Assembly: GCA_017551675.1 (NCBI GenBank)
Contig: JAFZLC010000058.1
Coordinates: 62,001-126,000 of the forward strand
Length of the DNA: 64,000 bases
Origin: Paludibacteraceae bacterium
Lineage (GTDB): Bacteria; Bacteroidota; Bacteroidia; Bacteroidales; Paludibacteraceae
Direction of reading: 5' to 3'
Shown: positions 17,654-27,403 of the stretch, piece after piece
How positions within the stretch are numbered: position 1 is the first letter of the stretch
Layout of the letters: each line of letters begins with the position of its first letter
Notes under the pieces: generated by a model
The model's database searches: none
Seen by the model: only the letters and a program-made list of their open reading frames with translations
Told to the model about the DNA's origin: nothing
Program-made: the position numbers and the translations under genes

Positions 17654-17688
17654 AGAGGAGCATGTACAAATGACATGCTCCTCTTTTG
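17654..17688 (+). terminator. Terminator of the feoAB–symporter unit
   Basis: A perfect 12-base stem (17,654-17,665 with 17,673-17,684), a seven-base loop and a T run. The opposite-strand gene ends at 17,734, so it may serve only the plus strand. Confidence 0.85.
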
Positions 17689-17733
17689 TATTGTCGATCG
17701 TACCAGAGTAATTATCTGAGCAGTACTTTTTCT

Positions 17734-19509
17734 TTACTTTTCAGAAGTTACCGCACGAATGCTACCTACTTTATAGCGATTTTGACCCGAAATAGAAGAA
17801 CACTCTATTACACTACCTTGATGAAAGAGAACGTAGGATGCCTCACGATCATCAAAAGTTGTAAGAGATGAGGACCAATAATTTCCCCAACGTGGATACA
17901 AATTTGTCCAAACCTTCGATCCTATCTTATGACATGCAGGTAAAAAGATTTTGTTGCCATTTACTTTGCTTGTTCCTAAAAGACCTGCGACTCCTGTTCC
18001 ATAGAAATTCTCAGTCCATTCCCATTTACATCCCTTTCCTAACTCTTCCCATTCTTCTTGGGTCGGCATGCGCCAGAAATCCCCCCAATTAACTGTTGCA
18101 ATGTCATCGCTTGCTTCTAACACACTTTTCTCATCAACGGTGCCATATTCCTCTTTTCTACAATATTTGGTCATACTCTTATCATTTCCCTTGCACCACT
18201 TGTATATGTCCCATTGGGGTTCAAAAGTCTGAACCGTTACACCTGGTGACTCTTGATATTCGATATAATTTCCATTTTCTTCTCTAGAAGACAATTCTCC
18301 CCATGCGCAAAAATACCCAAATTCAGCAGGTCGGGTTGCACCCACATTATAGGTTGCCCATTGAACGCTCAAGCCAAGGTCGACATAAGTATAGCCTTCT
18401 ATCTCACCACTAGATGTAATCGGATTTTCAAGTTCTTCATACATGGCATAAATCTTGAGGTTTTTCTTCACTGAGACAAACGAAGAGTCATCCCATCTTA
18501 TAAATTTGAAACCTTCTAACAAAGGTGCATTGATTTTAAATGTCTTGCCTTCCTCTACCTGCTTGCTACTTATCAAGGTTCCATCAGGCATGAAAAACTC
18601 AACAGAATATTCTCTCTTTATTGCCTTTGAAACGATAGCACGAACACTATAGCCGTAGATGCGAAAACTGCCATTTGATTCCCAATCGTTGGCACTTCCA
18701 TTTCTGTAATAATCACCCCTGCTATTGTAATAAAGTGAAGATGTCCAATAGCATCTTTTGCCTTCAGACATAAGTGAAGATTCATAACGATAGCCAGCAT
18801 AAGGTAAAAAGATTTTGTTTCCATTCTTTTTACTTGTTCCTATATTTCCGGCTATCCCAGTACCGTTGAAATCCTCCGTATACTCCCAATCACATCCATC
18901 AATAAGAGTTTGCACCTCCTTAGGACTCGGTATTTTCCAATAAAAACCCCAGTTTACAGTAGCTGCATCATCCTCCGCATCAAGGATTGTCTTGTTATCT
19001 TTTTCACCATCGTAACTATCAGTATTGTATTTGGTCAATTTATATTTATTCGAATCGTACTTCTCCCATTTATATGTCTCTTCATTGTACACTTCCTTTG
19101 GCTCTGTCTCTCCCCAAGCAAAATAGTCTCCATAGTCGGCAACCTTAGTAGCTCCCACGTTATAGGTTGCCCACAGCGTACCATCAGGCAGACCTAGATC
19201 AACGTAGGAATGAGAACCCACCATGCCGCTGACCGTTATACCTTGCTCTTCTTGAGTATCTTCCATCTCTTCATAAAAAACTTGTTTTATATTTTCTACA
19301 TTATGACGTAGAACAAATCCATTTTTCTGCCACACACACATCTCAAAGTTTGAAGAAGTGCTGTTTTTCTCATAATAGACTTTTTCTACGTTATCCACAT
19401 CATAGCGCAATGTTGGTGCATCCGTTTGCTCTACACACATATTCGTTACAGCAAATGCTGAAACGGCCAACAATGATACAATCGTTGCTGACAATAAGAT
19501 CTTTTTCAT
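17734..19509 (-). CDS. Secreted protein with two FISUMP domains
   Basis: A 591-residue exported protein. The signal peptide MKKILLSATIVSLLAVSAFA is followed by two short repeats (YDVDNVEKVYYE and HNVENIKQVFYEE). Two FISUMP-type domains follow, each opening with Y-V-D-L-G-L-x-(D/S) and Q/L-W-A-T-Y-N-V-G-A-T and containing FAWGE, G-N-K-I-F-L-P and Y-W-T/S-S-S. Between them (about 300-365) is an InlB-B-like repeat (FMPDGT, FKFIRWDD). Such proteins are abundant surface or extracellular proteins in Bacteroidales and Fibrobacter, and the fold binds unknown ligands. No lipobox. It is followed leftward by nothing before the symporter terminator. Confidence 0.85.
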   Translation of the reverse strand: MKKILLSATIVSLLAVSAFAVTNMCVEQTDAPTLRYDVDNVEKVYYEKNSTSSNFEMCVWQKNGFVLRHNVENIKQVFYEEMEDTQEEQGITVSGMVGSHSYVDLGLPDGTLWATYNVGATKVADYGDYFAWGETEPKEVYNEETYKWEKYDSNKYKLTKYNTDSYDGEKDNKTILDAEDDAATVNWGFYWKIPSPKEVQTLIDGCDWEYTEDFNGTGIAGNIGTSKKNGNKIFLPYAGYRYESSLMSEGKRCYWTSSLYYNSRGDYYRNGSANDWESNGSFRIYGYSVRAIVSKAIKREYSVEFFMPDGTLISSKQVEEGKTFKINAPLLEGFKFIRWDDSSFVSVKKNLKIYAMYEELENPITSSGEIEGYTYVDLGLSVQWATYNVGATRPAEFGYFCAWGELSSREENGNYIEYQESPGVTVQTFEPQWDIYKWCKGNDKSMTKYCRKEEYGTVDEKSVLEASDDIATVNWGDFWRMPTQEEWEELGKGCKWEWTENFYGTGVAGLLGTSKVNGNKIFLPACHKIGSKVWTNLYPRWGNYWSSSLTTFDDREASYVLFHQGSVIECSSISGQNRYKVGSIRAVTSEK

Positions 19510-19534
19510 GTAAACTCTTATTTAATTTTAGTTG

Positions 19535-20002
19535 TTATTTACGAATAATTTTAAAATAATGATTTCCTATTGAAAGTACATATATACCTTTTCCTTCGGG
19601 AAAAGTGATGGTACCTGTACCTTCTGAATCGGTATTTGTTGTAGCTACCACTACCCCTTTGATATTCACCAACGAAAGTTTGGCATTTGCTGGGGCGTTT
19701 ATTATGTTGATAGTTTTATCATCAAGGCTGATAATAGGAGTCTGATTGGATAATCCGTCTTTTACTTTTGTTTCGTCATCTTCCGTGAAATGATAATTCT
19801 TCACGCCCGAAATCGCATAGGTTGTTGTGGCATTGCCGTTCACTACGAGGTCGCCTTCACTATACGTGATAATTGGATTTTCCTTCAAAAGGAAACTGAT
19901 TCTTTCCCCATTCTTCTGTTCCACTGTCATATATTGTGCAGTTGCATTGGCACACATAACTCCACAACAAAAAGCGAACAGAAAAAAATTTCTTTTAATC
20001 AT
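19535..20002 (-). CDS. Secreted protein with short type IX-like C-terminal tail
   Basis: A 155-residue protein with signal peptide MIKRNFFLFAFCCGVMCANATAQ. The N-terminal body (MTVEQKNGERISFLLKENP) resembles the short domain often attached to Bacteroidales surface proteins. The C-terminal ~75 residues (SLVNIKGVVV, GTITFPEGKGIYVLSIG, ending FKIIRK) look like the Por/T9SS C-terminal sorting domain. It could be a minimal T9SS cargo or a remnant of a larger protein. It is 25 bases upstream of the FISUMP gene on the same strand and is likely cotranscribed with it. Confidence 0.7.
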   Translation of the reverse strand: MIKRNFFLFAFCCGVMCANATAQYMTVEQKNGERISFLLKENPIITYSEGDLVVNGNATTTYAISGVKNYHFTEDDETKVKDGLSNQTPIISLDDKTINIINAPANAKLSLVNIKGVVVATTNTDSEGTGTITFPEGKGIYVLSIGNHYFKIIRK

Positions 20003-20041
20003 AATTAATTTTAACTCTATATTAGGTTCTATAAATTTAAA

Positions 20042-20082
20042 TTTTCAACGATCGCCTGAACCTATTAAACGATCGTTGAAAA
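20042..20082 (-). terminator. Hairpin between GH9 gene and the downstream secreted-protein gene
   Basis: A 13-base perfect stem (20,042-20,054 with 20,070-20,082) with a 15-base loop, 40 bases past the GH9 stop. The minus-strand 3' side is AT-rich rather than a clean T run, so termination is likely but may be partial. Confidence 0.6.
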
Positions 20083-20121
20083 GTAATTTTTATGGATAAG
20101 ATTTATTGGTAAGATTTCATT

Positions 20122-21825
20122 CTATTTCATATTCTCCATCATCGATATCAACAGAATAAGAGGTGCATTCCAATTGATAGCTATTTCATTGGTGGAATAG
20201 CTGCACTCTTGGTCTAAGTAACAACGAGCAGGTGATAACGATGGGTAGTTTAGCTGACCGCAGTCTGATACTTGATTTGGGTTGGCTCCTCCGCAGAGGT
20301 AACCAGGTATTGGCTCAACAATTCCGTCGCTGGCGCATCGTCTGTCGTGTAGATGTTTAGGATATTTTGAACCGAAACAAGTAATGAAACAGTAGTCTGT
20401 TGGATTGGAACCTAACAAGTAATCAAAGTTACCCACCATAGCGTCGAGGTACTTCTTATCTTTGTACAATAGATAGGCTATGCCCATGATGTTTCCGTTG
20501 ATAGCGATATCTCCATTACTACCCCACACAAATTTCTTCAGGGCCAATCGTCCTGGGGAGAATTTGAATTGGTTGTGGATGGTTTGCACCAAGCATTTGA
20601 ACTTATTATCCAATTGTTTCTTATCAACGAAAGATGGTAGTTCGTCGCTGTGCATTCTCAGAGAAATTAATCCCAACGTATTTACTTTATTCCATGTTGG
20701 AGAATCGAATTTTTGGAAGAAATCGAGTTTCTGATAATATGATTTCTCACCAGTTGCCAAGAATAGTTCGGCAGCAGCCCAGAACTGTTCGTCGGTCACG
20801 TCGCTATCTCCATAAGTACCCGTACGCACATCCTTTGGATTGTTGTAGAGGATGTTAGGGTTTGCTTCAGCCCATTTGTAGGCTTTTAAAGCAGAAGCCA
20901 ACGCTTTTTGAGCATACGGAGCGTCGATAGATTTGAAGATGCGGTATACCATTGCCATTGTTGCCGCATAGTCTAATGCAGCAGCTGTCGTTTTGGTCAC
21001 AACATAACGGTCGGCTTTATCTTCCACAGGTTGAACGAATCCGGAGAAACGTAAGGTGGTAAGTTTGTGGTAGACGCCACCATCGTCGGGGTCTTGCATG
21101 GTAAAGAGCCAGTCAGTTTCCCATTTGATTTCATTATAAAGATCAGGGAATCCATTTCCACTTTCAGGAATATTGAGTTGGAGGTCTTTATAATATTCAG
21201 GGAACATTTCATACGAGAGCATCATCTGGTGCAGAGTGATGCCTGCATTAACAACGTATTTGTTGTAATCTCCTGCATCGTACCATCCTTTAGGGGATGA
21301 GATGACCGATTCCACATGACGTTTCTCGGTAGCGGCTGATTGATGTACGTATACGAAAGTGTCGGGATGACCCATAGCACGAGAATAGTCCTTTCCTCTG
21401 AACGCAGAGTACGGAGGCTCTATGGCAGTAGAAGAACGCCAATAATAAAATGCACGGATTACACCTTGAAGTAATTCGCGATAGGTGTTCGAAGAGGAGA
21501 TTTTGAAAGGATAAGATTTCTCGTCATCCACTTGAAGGTAATAATCACCTTCTTTGTTGAATTCAGAAAAATCTATATTCTGAATGGTTTCTCTGGAGAG
21601 ATCCCAGTATTTTCCTTCTTTTACTTCACCACTATAGACTACTGTATTCGTCTTTTTATCTTTAATCTCATAATTAGAGGCATTCATACCCACGATAGTT
21701 GCTATCTTAGGCATCGAAGCACCATATCCAATTTGGTTTACTCTCACAAACTTTTGAGCTGAAGCACATTCTGCTCCAGACAATAGTAAGAGGGCGAAAA
21801 TATATTTACTTAATCCTTTTCTCAT
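20122..21825 (-). CDS. Glycoside hydrolase family 9 endoglucanase-like enzyme
   Basis: Secreted enzyme predicted to cleave beta-1,4-glucans. The start at 21,825 gives signal peptide MRKGLSKYIFALLLLSGAEC...SAQ; an ATG 11 codons upstream is also open. Residues about 25-110 form the N-terminal Ig-like CelD_N domain (VNQIGYGASMPKIATI). The (alpha/alpha)6 catalytic domain follows. It has the GWYDAGDYNKYV motif with the conserved Asp pair near residue 182 and the late ECSYSTNEIAINWNAP motif with the catalytic Glu near residue 550. LGSNPTDYCFITCFG is also family-typical. The length of about 567 is complete. No dockerin, CBM or sorting tail seen. Confidence 0.92.
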   Translation of the reverse strand: MRKGLSKYIFALLLLSGAECASAQKFVRVNQIGYGASMPKIATIVGMNASNYEIKDKKTNTVVYSGEVKEGKYWDLSRETIQNIDFSEFNKEGDYYLQVDDEKSYPFKISSSNTYRELLQGVIRAFYYWRSSTAIEPPYSAFRGKDYSRAMGHPDTFVYVHQSAATEKRHVESVISSPKGWYDAGDYNKYVVNAGITLHQMMLSYEMFPEYYKDLQLNIPESGNGFPDLYNEIKWETDWLFTMQDPDDGGVYHKLTTLRFSGFVQPVEDKADRYVVTKTTAAALDYAATMAMVYRIFKSIDAPYAQKALASALKAYKWAEANPNILYNNPKDVRTGTYGDSDVTDEQFWAAAELFLATGEKSYYQKLDFFQKFDSPTWNKVNTLGLISLRMHSDELPSFVDKKQLDNKFKCLVQTIHNQFKFSPGRLALKKFVWGSNGDIAINGNIMGIAYLLYKDKKYLDAMVGNFDYLLGSNPTDYCFITCFGSKYPKHLHDRRCASDGIVEPIPGYLCGGANPNQVSDCGQLNYPSLSPARCYLDQECSYSTNEIAINWNAPLILLISMMENMK

Positions 21826-22038
21826 AATAACACAATAACATTTATACTTTTTACCCAATACGATTACAAATCAACATTAGTTTATCACTACAAAGCAGGT
21901 AATCATACCCATTACACACTGCTTTCTGCGAATTTCGTGAAGTTTCTCGATATTTGCAAGTTTTTATAAGATAAAAGCATGGAAAAATCGAAAAATATAA
22001 AGAACGTCCAACTTGAAACCTTCCTATAGAATGTTACA

Positions 22039-23715
22039 TTACTGATTATCCTGTTCTTTATCATTATCATAGGAAGTGCTTTGCTTCAGTCTTTTTAGGT
22101 ATTCCAATTCAGACTTTGCATAGGTGCGCATACCTTCCTCGTCACTTTCTAACATTTGTTTTAGCATTTTTTCAGCCTCGTCATATTTCTTTGATTCAAT
22201 CAACACAAATGTGCGTCTGCGAATCAAGAACCCTCTATAATCGATAAATACACTAGGTATATCATCATCTTCATCAAAATCGGATAGTCTGTTTGTGATG
22301 TTAGACAACTGTTGGTCAATCACTTCAATGGCACGAAAATCCTTTGATTTAACAAGGCAGTTGATATATTCCATGCAACCATTCACATGACCGAAATTGT
22401 ATGGTACATCCAAATAATAAAGAGCTTTGGAGTATATTTCCAACTCACCATAACAGAATCCCAATTTGTAATAAACATCCATGATATCGTTTATCTGCTT
22501 TTTCTTTAGCGAATCGACTATTGGATGAACGGCAGATAGTATGCGCTCATAATGTTTGATTGCTTGAAAGTAGCATTTATCAAAGAAATATTTATTACCC
22601 CAGTAGATATCCTCAGCTAATGACCAGGAAGAGAAGTTTACCAACACTTTTTGTTCATCTGATAGCTCTTCAAAATTACCAGCCTGAGCCTTATCCAGAG
22701 CGTCGTTGATCATGTATTTGACTTCCGCTTCGTTGTTGGATTGGGATTTGTCCAATACATAAATCATGTTTAGTGCCTTCTCTGCTTCCGTTTGAATCTC
22801 TTTGTTAACCAAGAGACTTGGATTATGAATTGAAAGTAAGAAATAGTCTGAAATTTTTGATTCTGATTGCCATGTCATCGAAGCGGAATAGTGGCTTCCA
22901 TCGATGCAGGTGATGGAGAGCAGGTATTCATCCGCCTTAGCCTCTTCTTCATCCATAGTCTCCCTCAGTTTGCGTATGGCGGAAGCTATGTTGAACGTGT
23001 CATATTCATCGATAGAAACCGTCAGGATGGAATGATGGATATGCGTGAAGGATATTTTCCTTATACGTTCTTTTAGTAGCGGACTGTCCGATAAGGAGAA
23101 TATATCATGGGGGGTCAGAACCATGTGATGAAACGGGGTGCGTAACACCGAGAAGTGTCTTTGTGCAATTTCTTGTTCCAATAACAGATATCGACCTCTT
23201 TTCTCACGATATAATTCATCGATGACATCAACATCCTCTTTCTTATCGAAGGATTGTTTGATGGATTCAATCTCATTATGAAAGGCTCTTCGGAATGAGA
23301 AGAAGCCGTTTAGCATATTGGTGAATCGTTCCTTGTTGATTTCGTTTTCGTCATCTAAAATGATGGTTGACTTCATGTGAACCGCTACAGTGTCGTTCGT
23401 CTCATCATACGTAAAAAAACAGATGGCCTGATGGTAATCCTTATTGAGAGAATTACACAGATGTTGGATGGCGTATCTGTATTTATACTTATCGGTATAG
23501 ATATAGTTGAAACAGATGAAGGCGTCTTCATCTTTCAATGAACAAACAATGCTGAAATAGGCATCTTGAAAAGAGAATCCGTATGTAGTATCCTCTTCAC
23601 GAGCCTCCCCTTCCGTATATTCTATATTTAGCTTTTTAAAAAGCCACAATGCAACGTCGCGAGATGATTTTTTCGAACGTACATTGTCGTACATTTGTTT
23701 TACTGTATCAAACAT
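22039..23715 (-). CDS. Uncharacterised protein with C-terminal TPR-like helices
   Basis: A 558-residue cytoplasmic-looking protein (no signal or membrane segment) that I cannot assign. The first ~150 residues alternate beta strands and helices (YGFSFQDAYFSIVCSLK, then FFSFRRAFHNEI) in a way that resembles YbjN/type III chaperone-like folds. A second half with YFQAIKHYERIL, YYKLGFCYGELEIYSKALYYL and YDEAEKMLKQML fits tetratricopeptide repeats. The ATG at 23,715 (MFDTVKQMYDN) is preferred, although an ATG at 23,730 is in frame. It begins within a few bases of the lepA stop and is probably cotranscribed with lepA. Confidence 0.6.
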   Translation of the reverse strand: MFDTVKQMYDNVRSKKSSRDVALWLFKKLNIEYTEGEAREEDTTYGFSFQDAYFSIVCSLKDEDAFICFNYIYTDKYKYRYAIQHLCNSLNKDYHQAICFFTYDETNDTVAVHMKSTIILDDENEINKERFTNMLNGFFSFRRAFHNEIESIKQSFDKKEDVDVIDELYREKRGRYLLLEQEIAQRHFSVLRTPFHHMVLTPHDIFSLSDSPLLKERIRKISFTHIHHSILTVSIDEYDTFNIASAIRKLRETMDEEEAKADEYLLSITCIDGSHYSASMTWQSESKISDYFLLSIHNPSLLVNKEIQTEAEKALNMIYVLDKSQSNNEAEVKYMINDALDKAQAGNFEELSDEQKVLVNFSSWSLAEDIYWGNKYFFDKCYFQAIKHYERILSAVHPIVDSLKKKQINDIMDVYYKLGFCYGELEIYSKALYYLDVPYNFGHVNGCMEYINCLVKSKDFRAIEVIDQQLSNITNRLSDFDEDDDIPSVFIDYRGFLIRRRTFVLIESKKYDEAEKMLKQMLESDEEGMRTYAKSELEYLKRLKQSTSYDNDKEQDNQ

Positions 23716-23722
23716 AAAAGCT

Positions 23723-25510
23723 CTAATCAAGTTTTAATACCTCTAAGAATGCTTTTTGTGGTACTTCGACCGTACCGATTTGTTTCATTCTCTTCTTTCC
23801 TTTCTTCTGTTTCTCAAGCAATTTACGTTTACGAGAGATATCACCACCGTAACATTTGGCGGTTACATCCTTACGAACTGCTTTTACGGTCTCTCTTGCG
23901 ATAACTTTTGTTCCGATTGCTGCTTGTATAGCCACATCGAATTGCTGACGAGGGATTAAGTCTTTTAATTTCTCGCACATGCGTTTACCTAACGTGTAGG
24001 CATTATCGAAGTGTGTCAAGGTGGAGAGTGCATCTACCGCTTCTCCGTTCAGCAGAACGTCCAGTTTAACCAATTTAGACTCTCTCATTCCGTTTGGATG
24101 GTAGTCGAAAGAGGCATATCCTTTGGAAATACTTTTCAGTTTATCATAGAAGTCGAAGACAATCTCGCCCAAAGGCATGTCGTAGACAAGTTCGACGCGG
24201 TTGCCCGACACGTAATCTTGGCGTACCAGTTCACCTCTTTTACCCAAACAAAGGGTCATAATCGCACCAATGTAATCGGTTGATGTGATGACAGAGGCAC
24301 GAATATAAGGTTCTTCTATCTTTTCAATCAGGGTTGGATCGGGCAAACCAGATGGGTTGTGCACTTCGATCATCTCCCCTTTTCTTGTATAGACATTGTA
24401 ACGAACGTTAGGCACCGTCGTGATCACATCCATGTTGAACTCGCGGTCTAAGCGCTCTTGTATGATCTCCATGTGGAGCATACCCAAGAATCCACATCTG
24501 AAACCAAATCCCAAAGCCAAGGAAGACTCAGCTTGGAAGGTCAGTGAGGCATCGTTGAGTTGTAGTTTCTCTATTGAGGCACGAAGGTCTTCAAAATCCT
24601 CTGTGTCAATTGGATATACACCGGCAAATACCATAGGTTTTACTTCCTCAAAACCTTCGATAGCCTTATCGCATGGTCTATTCACATGCGTGATGGTATC
24701 ACCAACCTTCACCTCTTTGGAGGTTTTGATACCCGATATGATGTAACCTACGTTTCCTGCGGAGAGTTTCTTTTGAGGGGACATATCCAAACGAAGGATA
24801 CCGATTTCGTCTGCTAAATATTCTTTTTCTGTAGCGACGAACTTTACTAAATCGCCACTGTTGATGGTACCATTGACAATTTTAAAATAGGCAATGATTC
24901 CACGGAATGGGTTAAAGACAGAATCAAATATCAAGCATTGAAGAGGAGCATCAGGGTCTCCTACTGGCGGTTTGATTCGTTCGACGATAGCATCGAGGAT
25001 GTCGTAGACACCTTCGCCTGTCTTTCCACTGGCACGGATGATCTCTTCCCTTTTACAACCTAAGAGATCCACGATTTGATCTTCCACCTCATCAGGCATA
25101 GCACCTGGTAGGTCGATTTTATTCATGACAGGAATGATTTCCAAGTCATGTTCCAATGCCATATATAAGTTAGAGATAGTTTGAGCTTGAATACCTTGCG
25201 AAGCGTCTACAATCAATAAAGCGCCTTCGCAGGCGGCGATGGAACGTGATACCTCATAAGAGAAATCCACGTGTCCCGGAGTGTCAATTAAGTTGAGTGT
25301 ATATTTTTCCCCTTTGTAGAGATAGTCCATTTGTATGGCGTGACTCTTAATGGTGATACCTCGTTCTCGTTCAAGATCCATATCGTCCAAGACTTGAGCT
25401 TGTAAGTCTTTGCCAGTCACCGTTTTTGTGTACTCTAACAATCGATCAGCCAACGTACTTTTACCATGGTCTATATGGGCTATAATGCAAAAGTTTCGTA
25501 TATTTTTCAT
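23723..25510 (-). CDS. lepA: Elongation factor 4 (LepA)
   Basis: Ribosome-associated translational GTPase that back-translocates or remodels stalled ribosomes. The G1 motif [10 protein letters not shown] is at residues 10-19, with DTPGHVDF (G3) near residue 78 and NKID (G4) near residue 131. The LepA-specific C-terminal domain includes [22 protein letters not shown] and the lysine-rich [18 protein letters not shown]. The length of 595 is exactly typical. The start at 25,510 is followed directly by the family N-terminus [16 protein letters not shown]. Confidence 0.97.
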   Translation of the reverse strand: MKNIRNFCIIAHIDHGKSTLADRLLEYTKTVTGKDLQAQVLDDMDLERERGITIKSHAIQMDYLYKGEKYTLNLIDTPGHVDFSYEVSRSIAACEGALLIVDASQGIQAQTISNLYMALEHDLEIIPVMNKIDLPGAMPDEVEDQIVDLLGCKREEIIRASGKTGEGVYDILDAIVERIKPPVGDPDAPLQCLIFDSVFNPFRGIIAYFKIVNGTINSGDLVKFVATEKEYLADEIGILRLDMSPQKKLSAGNVGYIISGIKTSKEVKVGDTITHVNRPCDKAIEGFEEVKPMVFAGVYPIDTEDFEDLRASIEKLQLNDASLTFQAESSLALGFGFRCGFLGMLHMEIIQERLDREFNMDVITTVPNVRYNVYTRKGEMIEVHNPSGLPDPTLIEKIEEPYIRASVITSTDYIGAIMTLCLGKRGELVRQDYVSGNRVELVYDMPLGEIVFDFYDKLKSISKGYASFDYHPNGMRESKLVKLDVLLNGEAVDALSTLTHFDNAYTLGKRMCEKLKDLIPRQQFDVAIQAAIGTKVIARETVKAVRKDVTAKCYGGDISRKRKLLEKQKKGKKRMKQIGTVEVPQKAFLEVLKLD

Positions 25511-25674
25511 CCAGTTTCAAAATTTTCTGCGAAGATACACAAAAAATAGATACGAAAAAAAGGGGGGATTGAAAATGAAGAAAAGTTTTTGTTTTCTTGG
25601 TTATGTGAGATTTGGATGATTTTCTAAACGGATGACAATCTTATTCCATTCATTCACAAAGAATTCCCATATCT

Positions 25675-25897
25675 ATCTAACCATGCTTGTGCTTGATCGC
25701 AATCTGGACAATGAGATCGAAGCAGTGTATGAAAGCGAGTTGTATGGTACTGACTTGTTCAATTGTAATATATCTGAACTGATAATCAGCGGGGGTATTG
25801 GATGGCAAAGACAACTCATTAATAAAAAAACATCTTTAAGTTTCTTCACTTTCCAACCTAATGGAACGGCTTCTATTTTAGTTTGCTTCTCCATCAT
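25675..25897 (-). pseudogene. Type I restriction specificity (HsdS) remnant, frameshifted
   Basis: The first codons (AVPLGWKVKKLKDV) match the usual start of an HsdS target-recognition domain. The frame then loses similarity at a run of seven T (25,824-25,830). Reading the +2 frame from there restores a plausible HsdS sequence (NELSLPSNTPADYQF, then RYITIEQVS) that ends in a stop at 25,677. Only the first ~75 residues of a ~400-residue protein remain. Its start overlaps the stop of the DUF1016 gene by four bases. Confidence 0.65.
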
Positions 25898-27057
25898 TCC
25901 TTATTTTGTAACCTATAAAACTCCTTCTGTTGTTCTATTTCTCGTCTTAGTTCCTCTTGGGTGGGCATATAAGTGAGATATTTGGCGGCATAAAGTTGGT
26001 CGTTCCCATTGAGGACGGAATAATGAGCGACATCCTCGTCGGTGTCAGCACAAAGCAACAAGCCGATAGTGGGGTTATGACCCTCGGGACGCACCAATTC
26101 ATCATACATCTTGACATACATATCCATTTGTCCCACATCTTGATAGCACAACTTCTTCGTTTTCAAATCAATGAGAACAAAGCAACGCAGATGATAGTTG
26201 TAGAACACTAAATCGATATAGTAATCCTCTTTCTCGGTATGTATGTGCTTTTGACGATCAACAAATGCGAATCCTTTGCCCAATTCCATAAGGAATGGAA
26301 TAAGATGATCTATAATGCTCTGTTCCAAACTGCTTTCCGTATAATCCGTATTGTTCTTGAAACCCAGAAACTCAGCTACGACAGGATTCTTCAAGTATTC
26401 CAGTTTGTCTTGCAAAGGCTTAGTCAACTTCTGCATTTCGTCATGCACTACTGCCTTATCATGCGACTGAAGGAGACGATAATAGTATTGTGACGAGATA
26501 TTACGCTGCAAGGTGCGAGTGCTCCACATTTCGTTGGCAGCCTCGTTCTCGTACCAGGCGCGAGCCTCGGCGTTGGATTCCTGCAGGATGATGCGGTAGT
26601 GAGTCCAAGACAACCGAATAGTTGATTGTGAACGCAGCGCGTTCATAATGTTGGAAACTGGTTCTTCGTCAGATTTTCCACTCACTGCGTGGAAAATCTT
26701 CTCGGTATCATTTTCCAAAGAAATTCCACTCACTGCGTGGAAAAAGTCGGGCCAATATTGGTAAAAGCTCACATAATTGTAAAGATTAGTTTTGGTAAAA
26801 CCTTCTCCATAGCGGTTGGTAAGAAATGCAGCCAAAGCTTTCACCACCTGCTCACCATACTCCGCCCGTTTGTCATTGAGCACTTCGTGCTGAATACGCA
26901 TCCCGAGCAACCAGTTGCGCTTGATGAGTATTTCGTTCACTGCGCGGTAGGCCACCAACTGTGCCTGCTCAATTATGGCACAGGCATCCTGAAACAGTCC
27001 TTGGCTTGAAACGAGCATTTCCTCATTTTTTTCACTATGTTTCTCCATTTCCATCAT
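25894..27057 (-). CDS. PDDEXK nuclease-domain protein, DUF1016/YhcG type
   Basis: A 387-residue intact protein. The N-terminal ~170 residues match the DUF1016 helical domain (AYRAVNEILIKRNWLLGMRI, KTNLYNYVSFYQYWPDFF). The C-terminal ~170 hold the PD-(D/E)xK-like core: DYYIDLVFYNYHLRCFVLIDLK gives the Asp and D-x-K positions, followed by GQMDMYVKMYDE. Such genes are commonly embedded in type I restriction-modification loci. Here it lies between hsdM and hsdS remnants, with overlapping starts and stops. A tandem FHAVSG repeat (about residues 108-136) is an oddity. Nuclease activity is expected from the family and not shown. Confidence 0.87.
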   Translation of the reverse strand: MMEMEKHSEKNEEMLVSSQGLFQDACAIIEQAQLVAYRAVNEILIKRNWLLGMRIQHEVLNDKRAEYGEQVVKALAAFLTNRYGEGFTKTNLYNYVSFYQYWPDFFHAVSGISLENDTEKIFHAVSGKSDEEPVSNIMNALRSQSTIRLSWTHYRIILQESNAEARAWYENEAANEMWSTRTLQRNISSQYYYRLLQSHDKAVVHDEMQKLTKPLQDKLEYLKNPVVAEFLGFKNNTDYTESSLEQSIIDHLIPFLMELGKGFAFVDRQKHIHTEKEDYYIDLVFYNYHLRCFVLIDLKTKKLCYQDVGQMDMYVKMYDELVRPEGHNPTIGLLLCADTDEDVAHYSVLNGNDQLYAAKYLTYMPTQEELRREIEQQKEFYRLQNKE

Positions 27058-27221
27058 TGTTCATTGTCAATTGTTTTCAGCAACTCCTCTAAATCCTTCT
27101 CCACTGTTGTCTCTGTTTGCATCGCTGCTTTGAAATCAGCAATGGCTTGTTTCAAATCAATCTGCTCTTCCGGTTCAAACGTATCAACATAGCGAGAATA
27201 GTATCTGAATACTGTGCAAAA
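27054..27221 (-). pseudogene. HsdM C-terminal remnant
   Basis: A 55-codon open stretch with no start codon, bounded upstream by a stop at 27,222-27,224. Its reading YSRYVDTFEPEEQIDLKQAI and the following coiled tail (EKDLEELLKTIDNEQ) match the conserved C-terminal end of type I DNA methyltransferases. The stop codon overlaps the DUF1016 start (ATGATG), the arrangement of an operon whose upstream portion was deleted. Confidence 0.65.
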
Positions 27222-27358
27222 TTATTCGTATGTTATTATTAAAGATATGAACAACTGCATCACAAAATTCATAAAAATTCTTGAGCTTTACAAGTAGTTT
27301 GTTAGAAATCAAGTAGAAAAAAACAGAAAATGAAAATGTTAAGTTGAGTTATAAAAAA

Positions 27359-27384
27359 TAGGGACAGTGAATACACTGTCCCTA
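27359..27384 (-). terminator. Terminator after the 27.4 kb outer-membrane gene
   Basis: TAGGGACAGTG pairs with CACTGTCCCTA around a short loop, with a T-rich tract on the minus-strand 3' side. It lies 20 bases past the stop at 27,404. Confidence 0.75.
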
Positions 27385-27403
27385 CAAAATATATTAGCAT
27401 GAA

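Noticed and set aside
25632-25976. A 114-codon plus-strand frame
   Set aside because: It is antisense to the hsdS remnant and the end of the DUF1016 gene; the minus-strand reading matches known families.
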